DNA of 64,000 nucleotides, from NCBI RefSeq assembly GCF_900103845.1, contig NZ_FNIJ01000004.1, positions 1 to 64,000 of the forward strand, in the 5' to 3' direction. The notes beneath the pieces were generated by a model, which was given only the letters and a program-made list of their open reading frames with translations, made no database searches and was not told where the DNA came from. Both the position numbers and the translations under genes were made by a program. Positions 27,790-36,091 of the stretch are shown here, one piece after another. The stretch comes from Pseudomonas jinjuensis. GTDB lineage: Bacteria > Pseudomonadota > Gammaproteobacteria > Pseudomonadales > Pseudomonadaceae. Numbering within the stretch: position 1 is the stretch's first letter; every line of letters starts with the position of its first letter.

Positions 27790-28593
27790 TCAAATGAACC
27801 GGCAGGCGATGCTGCCGAGCTGGTCGTAGTCGACGTGGAATGTGTCGCCGGGCGCCGCGGCGACCGGGCGGGTGAAGGAGCCGCCGAGGATGATCTGCCC
27901 GGCTTCCAGGGTGACGTCGTAGGGCGCCAGCTTGTTCGCCAGCCAGGCCACGCCTTTCGCCGGGTGGTTGAGCACCGCGGCGGAGACGCCGGACTCCTCG
28001 ATCACGCCGTTGCGGTAGAGGATCGCCGGTACGCGACGGAGGTCGAGCTCGGTCGGGCGCACGGCGCGGCCGCCCATGACGATGCCGGCGTTGGCGGCGT
28101 TGTCGGAGATGGTGTCGAAGACCTTGCGAGTGACCCTGGTGTCCGGGTCGACCTGCTGGATGCGCGCGTCGATGATCTCCAGCGCCGGGATCACCCATTC
28201 GGTGGCGTCGAGCACATCGAAGACGGTGCAGTTCGGTCCGCGCAGCGGCTTGCCGAGGATGAACGCCAGCTCCACTTCCACGCGCGGCACGATGAAGCGC
28301 TGGAAGGGGATGTCGCTGCCTTCCTCGAAGACCATGTCGTCCAGCAGTGCGCCATAGTCCGGCTCGGTGATGTTGGAGGACACCTGCATGGCGCGCGAGG
28401 TCAGGCCGATCTTGTGGCCGATCAGCCTGCGCCCGTCGGCGATCTTCTGCGCCACCCAGGCGCGCTGGATGGCGTAGGCGTCCTCGATGGTGATCTCCGG
28501 GTAGTCCAGGGAGAACTGGCGCACCTGGGTGCGCTCGCGCTCGGCGGCGTCGAGGCGGGCGGCGGCTTGCTGGATGAGGTTCTGGTCGAGCAT
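27790..28593 (-). CDS. hpaH: 2-oxo-hept-4-ene-1,7-dioate hydratase
   Basis: This 267-aa FAH-superfamily hydratase adds water to 2-oxohept-4-ene-1,7-dioate (OHED), giving the HpaI substrate. Signature stretches are [34 protein letters not shown] and [20 protein letters not shown] with its metal-ligand acidic residues, followed by VINPAL-type EIIDARI and [35 protein letters not shown]. The length equals the family norm. It is 12 bp downstream of hpaX, so the two are co-transcribed. Confidence 0.95.
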   Translation of the reverse strand: MLDQNLIQQAAARLDAAERERTQVRQFSLDYPEITIEDAYAIQRAWVAQKIADGRRLIGHKIGLTSRAMQVSSNITEPDYGALLDDMVFEEGSDIPFQRFIVPRVEVELAFILGKPLRGPNCTVFDVLDATEWVIPALEIIDARIQQVDPDTRVTRKVFDTISDNAANAGIVMGGRAVRPTELDLRRVPAILYRNGVIEESGVSAAVLNHPAKGVAWLANKLAPYDVTLEAGQIILGGSFTRPVAAAPGDTFHVDYDQLGSIACRFI

Positions 28594-28605
28594 GACGGCT
28601 TTCTC

Positions 28606-29910
28606 TTAACGGGGGTTGACCACTGCGGCCGGGGCTTTCAGGACCAGCAGGCCGCCGAGGGTGATGAGCGCGGCCAGCAGGTAGAGGGCGAGGCTGGCGC
28701 TCTGGGTGGTGTCGCGCATCCAGCCGATCAGGTAGGGCGCGAGGAACGAGGCGATGCTGCCGAACGAACTGATCAGCGCGATGCCGGCGGCCTGGGTGCG
28801 GTCGGCGAGGAAGGCCGGCGGCAGTTGCCAGAACATCGGCAGCGCAGCACTGGCGCCCATGCCGGCGACGATCAGCCCGGCCATCACCAGCAGCGCGTTC
28901 TGCGGCATCAGGGCTACGGCGACCAGGCCGATGGCCGACATCAGCAGCGGCACGCAGAGGTGCCAGCGGCGTTCGCGGCGGCGGTCGGAAGAGCGGCCGA
29001 GGGCGACCATGAAGATGCAGCCGGCCAGGTAGGGGATGGCGCTGAGCATGCCGATGCGGCTGTCCTGGGCGATGCCGGAGGTGTGGATCAGGCTGGGCAT
29101 CCAGAAGGCGATGGTGTTCACCGCGAGCATCACCGCGAAGTAGATCGCCACCATCAGCCAGACATGGCCGTCGCGGAGAATGCCGGAGAACGAGGTGATC
29201 GACTTGCGTTGTTCCTCGCTGCTCATCTGGCTGCGCAGCCCGGCTTTCTGCTCGTCGCTGAGCCAGCCGACCTGCTCGAAGCTCTCCGGCAGCTTGCACC
29301 AGACCAGGATGCCGAGCAGGGCCACCGGCAGACCCTCGATGAGGAACATCCACTGCCAGCCGCGCAGGCCGAGGAAGTCGTGGAAGCCGTCGAGAATCCA
29401 GCCCGACAGTGGCCCGCCGATCACGCCGGCCATGGGCACGGCAATGGCGAACAGCGCGGTCACCTGGCCGCGGCGATGAGCCGGGAACCAGCGGTTGATG
29501 TAGACCAGGATGCCGGGGAAGAAACCGGCCTCGGCCACGCCGAGAAGCAGGCGCAGGGTATAGAAGCCTTCGGCGCTGGTGACCTGCAGCATGGCGGTGG
29601 AAAGCAGGCCCCAGGTCACCATCAGGATGGCGATCCAGCGGCGCGGGCCGACGCGCTCCAGCATCAGGTTGCTGGGCACCCCGAAGATGGCATAGGCAAC
29701 GAAGAACAGGCCGGCGCCGAGGCCATAGACGGTTTCGCTGAAGTGCAGGTCGCCGCTCATCTGCAGCTTGGCGAAGCCGATGTTGATGCGGTCGAGGTGA
29801 GCGAAGATGTAGCAGACCAGCAATAGCGGCATCAGCCGCCAGGTGATCCTCCTGTGGATGTTGTCGTTGACGGACAGATTGATGGTGTTCACGGGGATGG
29901 CTGGACTCAT
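28606..29910 (-). CDS. hpaX: 4-hydroxyphenylacetate permease (MFS)
   Basis: This 434-aa, 12-helix transporter belongs to the anion:cation symporter branch of the major facilitator superfamily. Family features are LLVCYIFAHLDRINIGFAKLQM in helix 1, FGVPSNLMLERVGPRRWIAILMVTWG in the motif A loop, and GVAEAGFFPGILVYINRWFPAHRRGQV in helices 4-5. It is embedded between hpaF and hpaH, which marks it as the uptake system for 4-hydroxyphenylacetate or homoprotocatechuate. Confidence 0.92.
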   Translation of the reverse strand: MSPAIPVNTINLSVNDNIHRRITWRLMPLLLVCYIFAHLDRINIGFAKLQMSGDLHFSETVYGLGAGLFFVAYAIFGVPSNLMLERVGPRRWIAILMVTWGLLSTAMLQVTSAEGFYTLRLLLGVAEAGFFPGILVYINRWFPAHRRGQVTALFAIAVPMAGVIGGPLSGWILDGFHDFLGLRGWQWMFLIEGLPVALLGILVWCKLPESFEQVGWLSDEQKAGLRSQMSSEEQRKSITSFSGILRDGHVWLMVAIYFAVMLAVNTIAFWMPSLIHTSGIAQDSRIGMLSAIPYLAGCIFMVALGRSSDRRRERRWHLCVPLLMSAIGLVAVALMPQNALLVMAGLIVAGMGASAALPMFWQLPPAFLADRTQAAGIALISSFGSIASFLAPYLIGWMRDTTQSASLALYLLAALITLGGLLVLKAPAAVVNPR

Positions 29911-29961
29911 GGTCTTATGCTTCTTGTGTGTGAGTGCAGTGAGGGCGGATGGGCTCTGTGC

Positions 29962-30354
29962 TCAGCTCGCCTGGTCCTTGAGGAACGCGTGGACGTTGTT
30001 CTGCTTGAAGTTGAGCTCGGCGTGCAGCTCGGTCATCTCGAACGACAGCGCCAGCAGACGCCTGGCCTGGAGTTCGGCGAAGTGCGCGGTGATCACCTCG
30101 AACAGTTCCTCGGCGACCTTGCGGCGGGTTTCCAGGTCACGGCCGGCGCCCACCTTGAGCGTCATATGGACGAACGCGTAGTCGTGCTTGCCGTCGGCCA
30201 TGCGCCAGGTGTCGAGGCGCATGGCACGGCTGCGAATGCCGCCCAGGGGGAAGACCCCGCTGCTGCCGAGATAGGCATGGACCTTTTCGAAGAGGCCCGG
30301 GAGATCGGCCTCTTCGGCGATGTTGTGCGTGTATTCGGCGATGAAGTGCGGCAT
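29962..30354 (-). CDS. hpaF: 5-carboxymethyl-2-hydroxymuconate delta-isomerase
   Basis: This 130-aa tautomerase-superfamily enzyme isomerises 5-carboxymethyl-2-hydroxymuconate (CHM) in the homoprotocatechuate pathway. The N-terminus MPHFIAEYTHN provides the catalytic Pro2 after Met removal. RSRAMRLDTWRMADGKHDYAFVHMTLKVGAGR is the typical central block. It lies 10 bp downstream of hpaD and 51 bp upstream of hpaX. Confidence 0.94.
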   Translation of the reverse strand: MPHFIAEYTHNIAEEADLPGLFEKVHAYLGSSGVFPLGGIRSRAMRLDTWRMADGKHDYAFVHMTLKVGAGRDLETRRKVAEELFEVITAHFAELQARRLLALSFEMTELHAELNFKQNNVHAFLKDQAS

Positions 30355-30364
30355 GAGCGACTCC

Positions 30365-31288
30365 TCAGAGGCGGCTTGCGGAAGGATTCGCCCCGGGATT
30401 CGACGCCTGGGCGGCTGGAATCGCCGAGCCGTCCTGCGGAGTGACCGGGAAGATGGCGTTGATCTGGCCGGTGCCGGAGGAACCGAAGTAAGGCGTCACC
30501 ACTTCCGCCTTCGCGTCGTAGTTCGACCAGCCGAGCGCGCCGAGAAGCATCGCGGTGTCATGCATGAATCCCTCGCCGTGGCCCTTGGCGGCGTATTCCG
30601 GGAGCATCCCGCAGAACTCCTGCCAGCGGCCCTGCTGCCACATCTCCACCACCTGGTGATCGAGGACTTCGAGGAATGGGCTCCAGATGCGGTCGGCGAA
30701 TTCCGGTGCCTGGCCGTTCTGGGCGAAACGGTGGGACAGCGAGCCGCTGGCGAGGAAGGCGACGGTGCCGTCGTAGTGCTCTTCCACGGCCTTGCGCATG
30801 GCCCAGCCGAGCCGCGCGCTGTCGTTGAGGTAATGCACGGTGCACAGCGCCGAGACCGAGATCACCTTGAAGTGCCGGTCTTCGTTCATGTAGCGCATGG
30901 GGACCAGGGTGCCGTATTCGGGGCTGAGGGTGGTGGCGTCGTGGGCGAGCACATCCACGCCCATGTCATTGCAGCCCTTGGCGAGAATGCGGCCGAGTTC
31001 CGGGTTACCGGGGAACTCGTACTCCATGTTGGCGATGAAGTGCGGCAACTCGTTGCTGGTGTAGAGGCCCTGGAAGTGCGGAGCGCAGTTGATGTGGTAA
31101 CCGGCGTTGACCAGCCAGTGGGTGTCGAACACCACGATGGTGTCCACCCCCAGCTCCCGGCAGCGGCGGCCGATCTCGCGGTGGCCGTCGATCGCAGACT
31201 GGCGGCAACCCTGGCGCGTGCCGGGCAGTTCGGAGAGGTACATCGAAGGGACGTGGGTGATCTTTGCTGCAAGAGCGACTTTGCCCAT
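30365..31288 (-). CDS. hpaD: 3,4-dihydroxyphenylacetate 2,3-dioxygenase
   Basis: This 307-aa LigB-type extradiol dioxygenase opens the homoprotocatechuate ring to 5-carboxymethyl-2-hydroxymuconate semialdehyde. Iron-site and family features are MGKVALAAKITHVPSMYLSELPG, VVFDTHWLVNAGYHINCAPHFQGLYTSNELPHFI, and the SLSHRFAQNG region. The start ATG follows AGGAG. The C-terminus carries an additional roughly 20-residue low-complexity tail (QDGSAIPAAQASNPGANPS...) beyond the usual end near residue 285. Confidence 0.94.
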   Translation of the reverse strand: MGKVALAAKITHVPSMYLSELPGTRQGCRQSAIDGHREIGRRCRELGVDTIVVFDTHWLVNAGYHINCAPHFQGLYTSNELPHFIANMEYEFPGNPELGRILAKGCNDMGVDVLAHDATTLSPEYGTLVPMRYMNEDRHFKVISVSALCTVHYLNDSARLGWAMRKAVEEHYDGTVAFLASGSLSHRFAQNGQAPEFADRIWSPFLEVLDHQVVEMWQQGRWQEFCGMLPEYAAKGHGEGFMHDTAMLLGALGWSNYDAKAEVVTPYFGSSGTGQINAIFPVTPQDGSAIPAAQASNPGANPSASRL

Positions 31289-31405
31289 GGTGATTCTCCT
31301 GGCGTCGGGCGCCACCATCCGGGGTGACGCCCTGTTCATTGTGTTTATGAATGCACGCGGGTAATGGCGGCGACCTTTGCTGATCGCTCTATCATGCGCC
31401 GTGCT

Positions 31406-32866
31406 TCATACGCCCCAGCGCGGAATGTGGTGGCTGCCCATGGAGATGCAGACGTTCTTCACCTCGGCGAACACCTCGAAGCTGTATTCGCCGCCTTCGC
31501 GGCCGGTGCCGGAACCCTTCACGCCGCCGAACGGCTGGCGCAGGTCGCGGACGTTCTGGCTGTTGATGAAGACCATGCCGGCCTCGATGCCACGAGCCAG
31601 GCGGTGGGCCTTGCCGATGTCCTGGGTCCAGATGTAGGAGGCCAGGCCGTATTCGGTGTCGTTGGCCAGGCGCAGCGCTTCGGCCTCGTCCTTGAACTTC
31701 ATCAGGCACACCACCGGGCCGAAGATTTCTTCCTGGGCGATGCGCATGCGGTTGTCCACGTCGGCGAACACGGTGGGCTGGATGAACTGGCCGCGGGCGA
31801 GGTGCGCCGGCAGGTTGGCCGGACGCTCCAGGCCGCCGGCGAGGAGGGTGGCGCCTTCCTCGATGCCGATGCGGATGTAGCCGGTGACCTTGTCGTAGTG
31901 GGCCTGGGTGATCATCGAGCCGACCTGGGTCTTCGGGTCCTGCGGGTCGCCGACGATCAGGCGCCTGGCGCGGGCGGCGAACTCGGCGACGAACTGGTCG
32001 TACACGCTCTCCTGGATGAAGATCCGGCTGCCGGCGGTGCAGCGTTCACCGTTCAGCGAGAAGATGGTGAACAGCGCGGCATCCAGGGCGCGGTCGAGGT
32101 CGGCGTCATCGAAGATCAGCACAGGCGACTTGCCGCCCAGTTCCATGGAGTACTTCTTCAGGCCGGCGGTCTGCATGATCCTGCGGCCGGTGGCGGTGCC
32201 GCCGGTGAAGGAGATCGCGCGCACGTCCGGGTGGCGGACCAGGGCGTCGCCAGCGGTGGCGCCGTAGCCTTGCACCACGTTCAGCACGCCGGCCGGGATG
32301 CCGGCTTCCAGCGCCAGGCGGCCCAGTTCGTTGGCGGTCAAGGGCGACAGCTCGGACATCTTCAGCACCGCGGTGTTGCCCAGCGCCAGGCACGGCGCGG
32401 TCTTCCAGGTGGCGGTCATGAACGGCACGTTCCACGGCGACACCAGGCCACACACGCCCACCGGCTGGTACAGGGTGTAGTTGAGCATCTGGTCGTCGAC
32501 CGGGTAGCTGTGGCCGTCCATGCGTGTGCAGACTTCGGCGAAGAATTCGAAGTTGTGCGAAGCGCGCGGGATCAGCACGTTGCGCGTCTGGTGGATCGGC
32601 AGGCCGGTGTCCAGGGTTTCCAGCTCGGCCAGGTTCGGTACGTTCTGGTCGATCAGTTCACCGAGCTTGCGCATCAGCCTGGCGCGTTCCCTGGCCGGGG
32701 TGGCGGCCCATTTCGGGAAGGCTTCCTTCGCCGCGGCGACGGCCATGGCGATCTCTTCCGCGCCGCCGCTGGCGACTTCGGCGATCACTTCGGTGGTGGC
32801 CGGGTTGATGGTTTCGAAGACTTCCTTGCTTTCGACCTCGCGGCCGTTGATCCAGTGCTTGATCAT
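31406..32866 (-). CDS. hpaE: 5-carboxymethyl-2-hydroxymuconate semialdehyde dehydrogenase
   Basis: This 486-aa NAD-dependent aldehyde dehydrogenase converts the ring-cleavage semialdehyde to the dicarboxylic acid. Catalytic features are the oxyanion Asn in GLVSPWNVPFMTATWK, the general base Glu in MELGGKSPVL, and the nucleophile Cys in FSLNGERCTAGSRIFIQ. The start was taken at MIKHWINGREVES; an alternative ATG seven codons upstream (32887) overlaps the hpaG2 stop as TAATG and is possible. Confidence 0.95.
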   Translation of the reverse strand: MIKHWINGREVESKEVFETINPATTEVIAEVASGGAEEIAMAVAAAKEAFPKWAATPARERARLMRKLGELIDQNVPNLAELETLDTGLPIHQTRNVLIPRASHNFEFFAEVCTRMDGHSYPVDDQMLNYTLYQPVGVCGLVSPWNVPFMTATWKTAPCLALGNTAVLKMSELSPLTANELGRLALEAGIPAGVLNVVQGYGATAGDALVRHPDVRAISFTGGTATGRRIMQTAGLKKYSMELGGKSPVLIFDDADLDRALDAALFTIFSLNGERCTAGSRIFIQESVYDQFVAEFAARARRLIVGDPQDPKTQVGSMITQAHYDKVTGYIRIGIEEGATLLAGGLERPANLPAHLARGQFIQPTVFADVDNRMRIAQEEIFGPVVCLMKFKDEAEALRLANDTEYGLASYIWTQDIGKAHRLARGIEAGMVFINSQNVRDLRQPFGGVKGSGTGREGGEYSFEVFAEVKNVCISMGSHHIPRWGV

Positions 32867-32886
32867 GCTGCTGTTGCCTCTATTCA

Positions 32887-33657
32887 TTACTGGCCGGCGC
32901 GGTTCGCGAAGAACTCGGCCTCACTGACGATTCGGTTGACCAGACGGCCGACGCCTTCCACTTCCACCACCACTTCATCGCCCGGCACCACGTCGGCCAG
33001 GCCTTCCGGCGTGCCGGTGGCGATCATGTCGCCCGGCTGCAGGATCATGAAGCTGGAGAAATATTCGATCAGGTAGGGGATGTCGAAGATCATGTCCGCG
33101 GTGGTGCCTTCCTGCCTGAGCTCGCCGTTCACCCAGGTGCGCAGGGTGAGCCTGGACGGGTCCGGCACGTCGGCGGTGTCGACGATCCACGGGCCGACCG
33201 GAGTGGTGGCGTCGCGGTTCTTCACCCGCAGGTTGGGCCGGTAGTAGTTCTCCAGGAAGTCGCGGATCGCGTAGTCGTTGCACACCGTGTAGCCGGCCAG
33301 GTAGTCCAGCGCGTCCTCGCGCCTGACGTTGCGCGCCGGCTTGCCGATCACCGCCACCAGTTCGCACTCGTAGTGCATGTAGGCGACGTCGTCCGGGCGC
33401 CAGGTGACCTGGTTGTGACCGGTGTAGGTGCCCCGGGACTTGATGAACGCCAGCGGCTCGGTGGGCGCCTTGAAGGACAGTTCGGCGGCGTGGTCGGCGT
33501 AGTTCAGGCCGAGGGCGAACATGCTGCCGCTGGCCGGCGGCAGCCATTCCACCTGGGACTCGGCGAGCAGGCGGCCATCGGGCAGGCGGACGGCGTTGCC
33601 GTCTTCCACGGTGACGGCGAAGGTTTCGCCCTGGTAGCGGATGCGTGCGTGTTTCAT
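32887..33657 (-). CDS. hpaG2: HpaG C-terminal-type subunit: 2-hydroxyhepta-2,4-diene-1,7-dioate isomerase
   Basis: This 256-aa FAH-superfamily protein corresponds to the second half of the fused E. coli HpaG, here encoded separately. Family blocks are FALGLNYADHAAELSFKAPTEPLAFIK, the metal-ligand segment YMHYECELVAVIGKPARNVRREDALDYLAGYTVCNDYAIRD, and GDMIATGTPEGLADVVPGDEVVVEVEGVGRLVN. It is 10 bp downstream of hpaG1 and overlaps or abuts hpaE. Confidence 0.93.
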   Translation of the reverse strand: MKHARIRYQGETFAVTVEDGNAVRLPDGRLLAESQVEWLPPASGSMFALGLNYADHAAELSFKAPTEPLAFIKSRGTYTGHNQVTWRPDDVAYMHYECELVAVIGKPARNVRREDALDYLAGYTVCNDYAIRDFLENYYRPNLRVKNRDATTPVGPWIVDTADVPDPSRLTLRTWVNGELRQEGTTADMIFDIPYLIEYFSSFMILQPGDMIATGTPEGLADVVPGDEVVVEVEGVGRLVNRIVSEAEFFANRAGQ

Positions 33658-33667
33658 GGCTGGCTCC

Positions 33668-34327
33668 TTACTCCGCTACCACGTTGCTGACGAGACGGCC
33701 AAGGCCGTCGATCTCGACTTCCACGCGGTCGCCGGGCTGCACGTCGACACGGCCTTCCGGGGTCCCGGTGATCAGTACGTCGCCTTCGTGCAGGGTCATG
33801 AATTCGCTGATCTCGGCGATTAGCCGGGGAATGCTGCGCACCAGGTTGGCGGTGCTGTTCTGCTGGCGCAGCTCGCCGTTGACGAACAGCTTCAGGGTGA
33901 GGGCGTGCGGATCGGCGATCGCGTCGGCGCCGACCACTTCCGGGCCGATGGGGCAGAAGCCGTCGCGGCACTTGGCCTTCACCGCCGGGCGGTAGTAGCT
34001 GTCTTCCGGCAGGCTGAACTCGTTGACGATGACGTAGCCGGCCACGTGCTGCATGGCGTCGTCGACGCTGACGCGGCTGGCAGTTTTGCCGATCACCACG
34101 CCGAGGGCCGGGCCGGGCTGCAGGCGTTGCACGTCGCACGGGAAGACCACCGGCTCGCCGTTGGCGTTGCGGGTGTTTGGCGTCTTGATGAACAACACGG
34201 GCTTGACCGGCGGCTTCTGGTACGGCGGCTGGTTGAATTCGCCGAGACGGCTTTCCAGCAAGCCCTGGTAGTTCAGCGCGACGCCGAACAGGGTGCCTGG
34301 AGCGACTTCGCTGACTGCGCGGCGCAT
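33668..34327 (-). CDS. hpaG1: HpaG N-terminal-type subunit: 5-oxopent-3-ene-1,2,5-tricarboxylate decarboxylase
   Basis: This 219-aa FAH-superfamily protein equals the first half of E. coli HpaG. It decarboxylates 5-oxopent-3-ene-1,2,5-tricarboxylate. Visible segments are TLFGVALNYQGLLESRLGEFNQPPYQKPPVKPVLFIKTPNT, LGVVIGKTASRVSVDDAMQHVAGYVIVNEFSLPEDSYYRPA and GDVLITGTPEGRVDVQPGDRVEVEIDGLGRL. As the first gene of the operon, its promoter region (34328-34440) carries two copies of the putative HpaR box. The ATG at 34325-34327 follows AGGAG. Confidence 0.93.
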   Translation of the reverse strand: MRRAVSEVAPGTLFGVALNYQGLLESRLGEFNQPPYQKPPVKPVLFIKTPNTRNANGEPVVFPCDVQRLQPGPALGVVIGKTASRVSVDDAMQHVAGYVIVNEFSLPEDSYYRPAVKAKCRDGFCPIGPEVVGADAIADPHALTLKLFVNGELRQQNSTANLVRSIPRLIAEISEFMTLHEGDVLITGTPEGRVDVQPGDRVEVEIDGLGRLVSNVVAE

Positions 34328-34389
34328 GGTGCTCTCCTGATCTGGGGGATTCGTTGTTCTGCCGGGGCGGTGTTTCGGCAGGCAATTAG

Positions 34390-34422
34390 TTAACATGGAA
34401 ACGTTTATAGTTAACATGTTAA
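34390..34422. promoter_or_regulatory. Tandem candidate HpaR operators upstream of hpaG1
   Basis: A perfect 12-bp palindrome TTAACATGTTAA (34411-34422) is preceded exactly 21 bp earlier by a degenerate copy TTAACATGGAAA (34390-34401), two helical turns apart, 63-95 bp upstream of the hpaG1 start. MarR-type HpaR repressors of hpa operons bind palindromes in this position. Assignment to HpaR is inferred. The rest of the 310-bp gap to hpaR shows no other gene. Confidence 0.65.
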
Positions 34423-34637
34423 TCAAGGTCAAGCGGCAATCTTCATGCTGCGACCTGCGAACGGGATTTGAACGGGAAAAATGGCACTAAGGGATTGTTC
34501 GACGCTGCCAGCGGCTTGACCGGGAATGACGGCGCGCGGGCCGGCACGGCGAAAGGGTGGGGGGATTTGCCCGCCGGGCCGGGTTGATGGTTAAAATCCT
34601 AATATTCCCGGGGCCTTTGGATGCGAGCGCCGCCTAC

Positions 34638-35060
34638 ATGAAAACCACCCGTACTTCCCTTGCCCTGACCCTGCTGCAGGCCCGCGAGGCCGTGATGGGC
34701 TTCTTCCGTCCGCTGCTCAACCAGCACGACCTCACCGAGCAGCAGTGGCGGGTGATCCGCATCCTCCGCCAGCAGGGCGAGATGGAAAGCCACCAGTTGG
34801 CCAGCCAGGCCTGCATCCTCAAGCCGAGCATGACCGGCGTGCTGTCGCGCCTGGAGCGCGACGGCATCGTGCGGCGCTGGAAGTCCGAGCAGGACCAGCG
34901 CCGCGTGCACGTCTGCCTGACGGAGAAGGGCCAGCAGTGCTTCATCGCCATGAGCGAAGGCATGGAAGATAACTACCGGAAGATCCAGGAGCAGTTCGGC
35001 CAGGAGAAGCTCGACCGACTGCTGGAGCTGCTCAACGACCTGAAGCAGGTCAAGCCCTGA
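34638..35060 (+). CDS. hpaR: Homoprotocatechuate operon repressor, MarR family
   Basis: This 140-aa MarR winged-helix regulator is divergent from hpaG1. Features are LTLLQAREAVMGFFRPLLNQHDLTEQQWRVIRILRQQGEMESHQLASQACILKPSMTGVLSRLERDGIVRRW (helix-turn-helix and wing start) and the C-terminal dimer helix. HpaR represses the meta-cleavage operon and is released by 4-hydroxyphenylacetate or related acids. The start at ATG 34638 (MKTTRTSLALT) was chosen on family pattern; the frame is open upstream to 34557. hpaA follows 48 bp downstream. Confidence 0.93.
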   Translation: MKTTRTSLALTLLQAREAVMGFFRPLLNQHDLTEQQWRVIRILRQQGEMESHQLASQACILKPSMTGVLSRLERDGIVRRWKSEQDQRRVHVCLTEKGQQCFIAMSEGMEDNYRKIQEQFGQEKLDRLLELLNDLKQVKP

Positions 35061-35108
35061 GCCGTCGGCGCGCGGGGCACTGATTCACTCGTCCGGAGAG
35101 CGAACCCG

Positions 35109-36026
35109 ATGGCCACCCGCGCGCCCATTCCCAACATCGACATCGGCCAGGTCTACGACCTGCGCTATGCCGATTCCGAGGTGCACTACGAGGAGCTCGG
35201 CAAGCTCGCCGACTTCTTCGGCCGCAACATGCCGGTGCACCGGCACGACCGCTTCTTCCAGGTGCACTACGTGAAGAGCGGCTCGGTGCGCGTCTATCTC
35301 GACGAGCAGCTCTACCACCGCCAGGGACCGCTGTTCTTCCTCACCCCGCCGACCATCCCGCACGCCTTCGTCACCGAGTCCGACGCCGACGGCCACGTGC
35401 TCACGGTGCGCCAGCAACTGCTCTGGCCATTGCTCGAACCGGAACAGGGGCTCGCCGGCGGGCCGCGTATCGCCGCGGTCTGCGTGGCCTTCGACGAACT
35501 GGACGAGGCCTACCGCGAGGAGATCGAGCGCCTCGACCGCCTGTTCGGGATGCTGCGCGACGAATTCCGCTCGGCGCGGCCGGGGCGCGAGATGAGCCTG
35601 GCGTCGCTGACCCGGCTGATCTTCATCAGCCTGCTGCGGCTCTCCGCGCGCTCGCTCAAGGCACAGCCGACACGGCACGACGACCTGCAGTTCTTCCACC
35701 GCTTCAACGCGCTGATCGAGGAGCACTACGCCGAGCACTGGCCGCTGGCGGACTACGCCGGGCAGATCGGCGTGACCGAAGCGCGGCTCAACGATATCTG
35801 CCGCCGCGTGGCCGGGCTGCCGTCCAAGCGCCTGGTGCACGAGCGGGTGATGCAGGAGGCCAAGCGTCTTTTGCTGTTCACCGGCAACTCGGTGAACGAG
35901 ATCTGCTACCACCTCGGCTTCAAGGACCCGGCCTACTTCAGCCGCTTCTTCACCCGCAATGCCGGGATGGCGCCCGGGGAATATCGCCAGCGCAAGGCGG
36001 ACGACAAGGAAGAGGCCTGGCGCTGA
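35109..36026 (+). CDS. hpaA: 4-hydroxyphenylacetate catabolism activator, AraC family
   Basis: This 305-aa regulator has an N-terminal cupin-like sensor (MPVHRHDRFFQVHYVKSGSVRVYLDEQLYHRQGPLFFLTPPTIPHAF) and a C-terminal AraC DNA-binding domain (about residues 205-300) containing SVNEICYHLGFKDPAYFSRFFTRNAGMAPGEYR. HpaA activates transcription of the 4-hydroxyphenylacetate hydroxylase genes in response to that acid. Here the hydroxylase genes lie 2.8 kb downstream, beyond two transporter genes. Confidence 0.92.
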   Translation: MATRAPIPNIDIGQVYDLRYADSEVHYEELGKLADFFGRNMPVHRHDRFFQVHYVKSGSVRVYLDEQLYHRQGPLFFLTPPTIPHAFVTESDADGHVLTVRQQLLWPLLEPEQGLAGGPRIAAVCVAFDELDEAYREEIERLDRLFGMLRDEFRSARPGREMSLASLTRLIFISLLRLSARSLKAQPTRHDDLQFFHRFNALIEEHYAEHWPLADYAGQIGVTEARLNDICRRVAGLPSKRLVHERVMQEAKRLLLFTGNSVNEICYHLGFKDPAYFSRFFTRNAGMAPGEYRQRKADDKEEAWR

Positions 36027-36043
36027 CCGGCTTTCCCATATTT

Positions 36044-36059
36044 CGTTAACTTGTTAACG
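36044..36059. promoter_or_regulatory. Candidate HpaR-type operator upstream of the Bcr/CflA transporter
   Basis: CGTTAACTTGTTAACG is a 7-bp inverted repeat with a 2-bp centre. Its core TTAACTTGTTAA differs from the hpaG1 palindrome TTAACATGTTAA at one position. It lies 33-48 bp before the transporter ATG. Confidence 0.55.
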
Positions 36060-36091
36060 TTGCGCTCCGCCTGATTCTACCGGAGCCTTTC

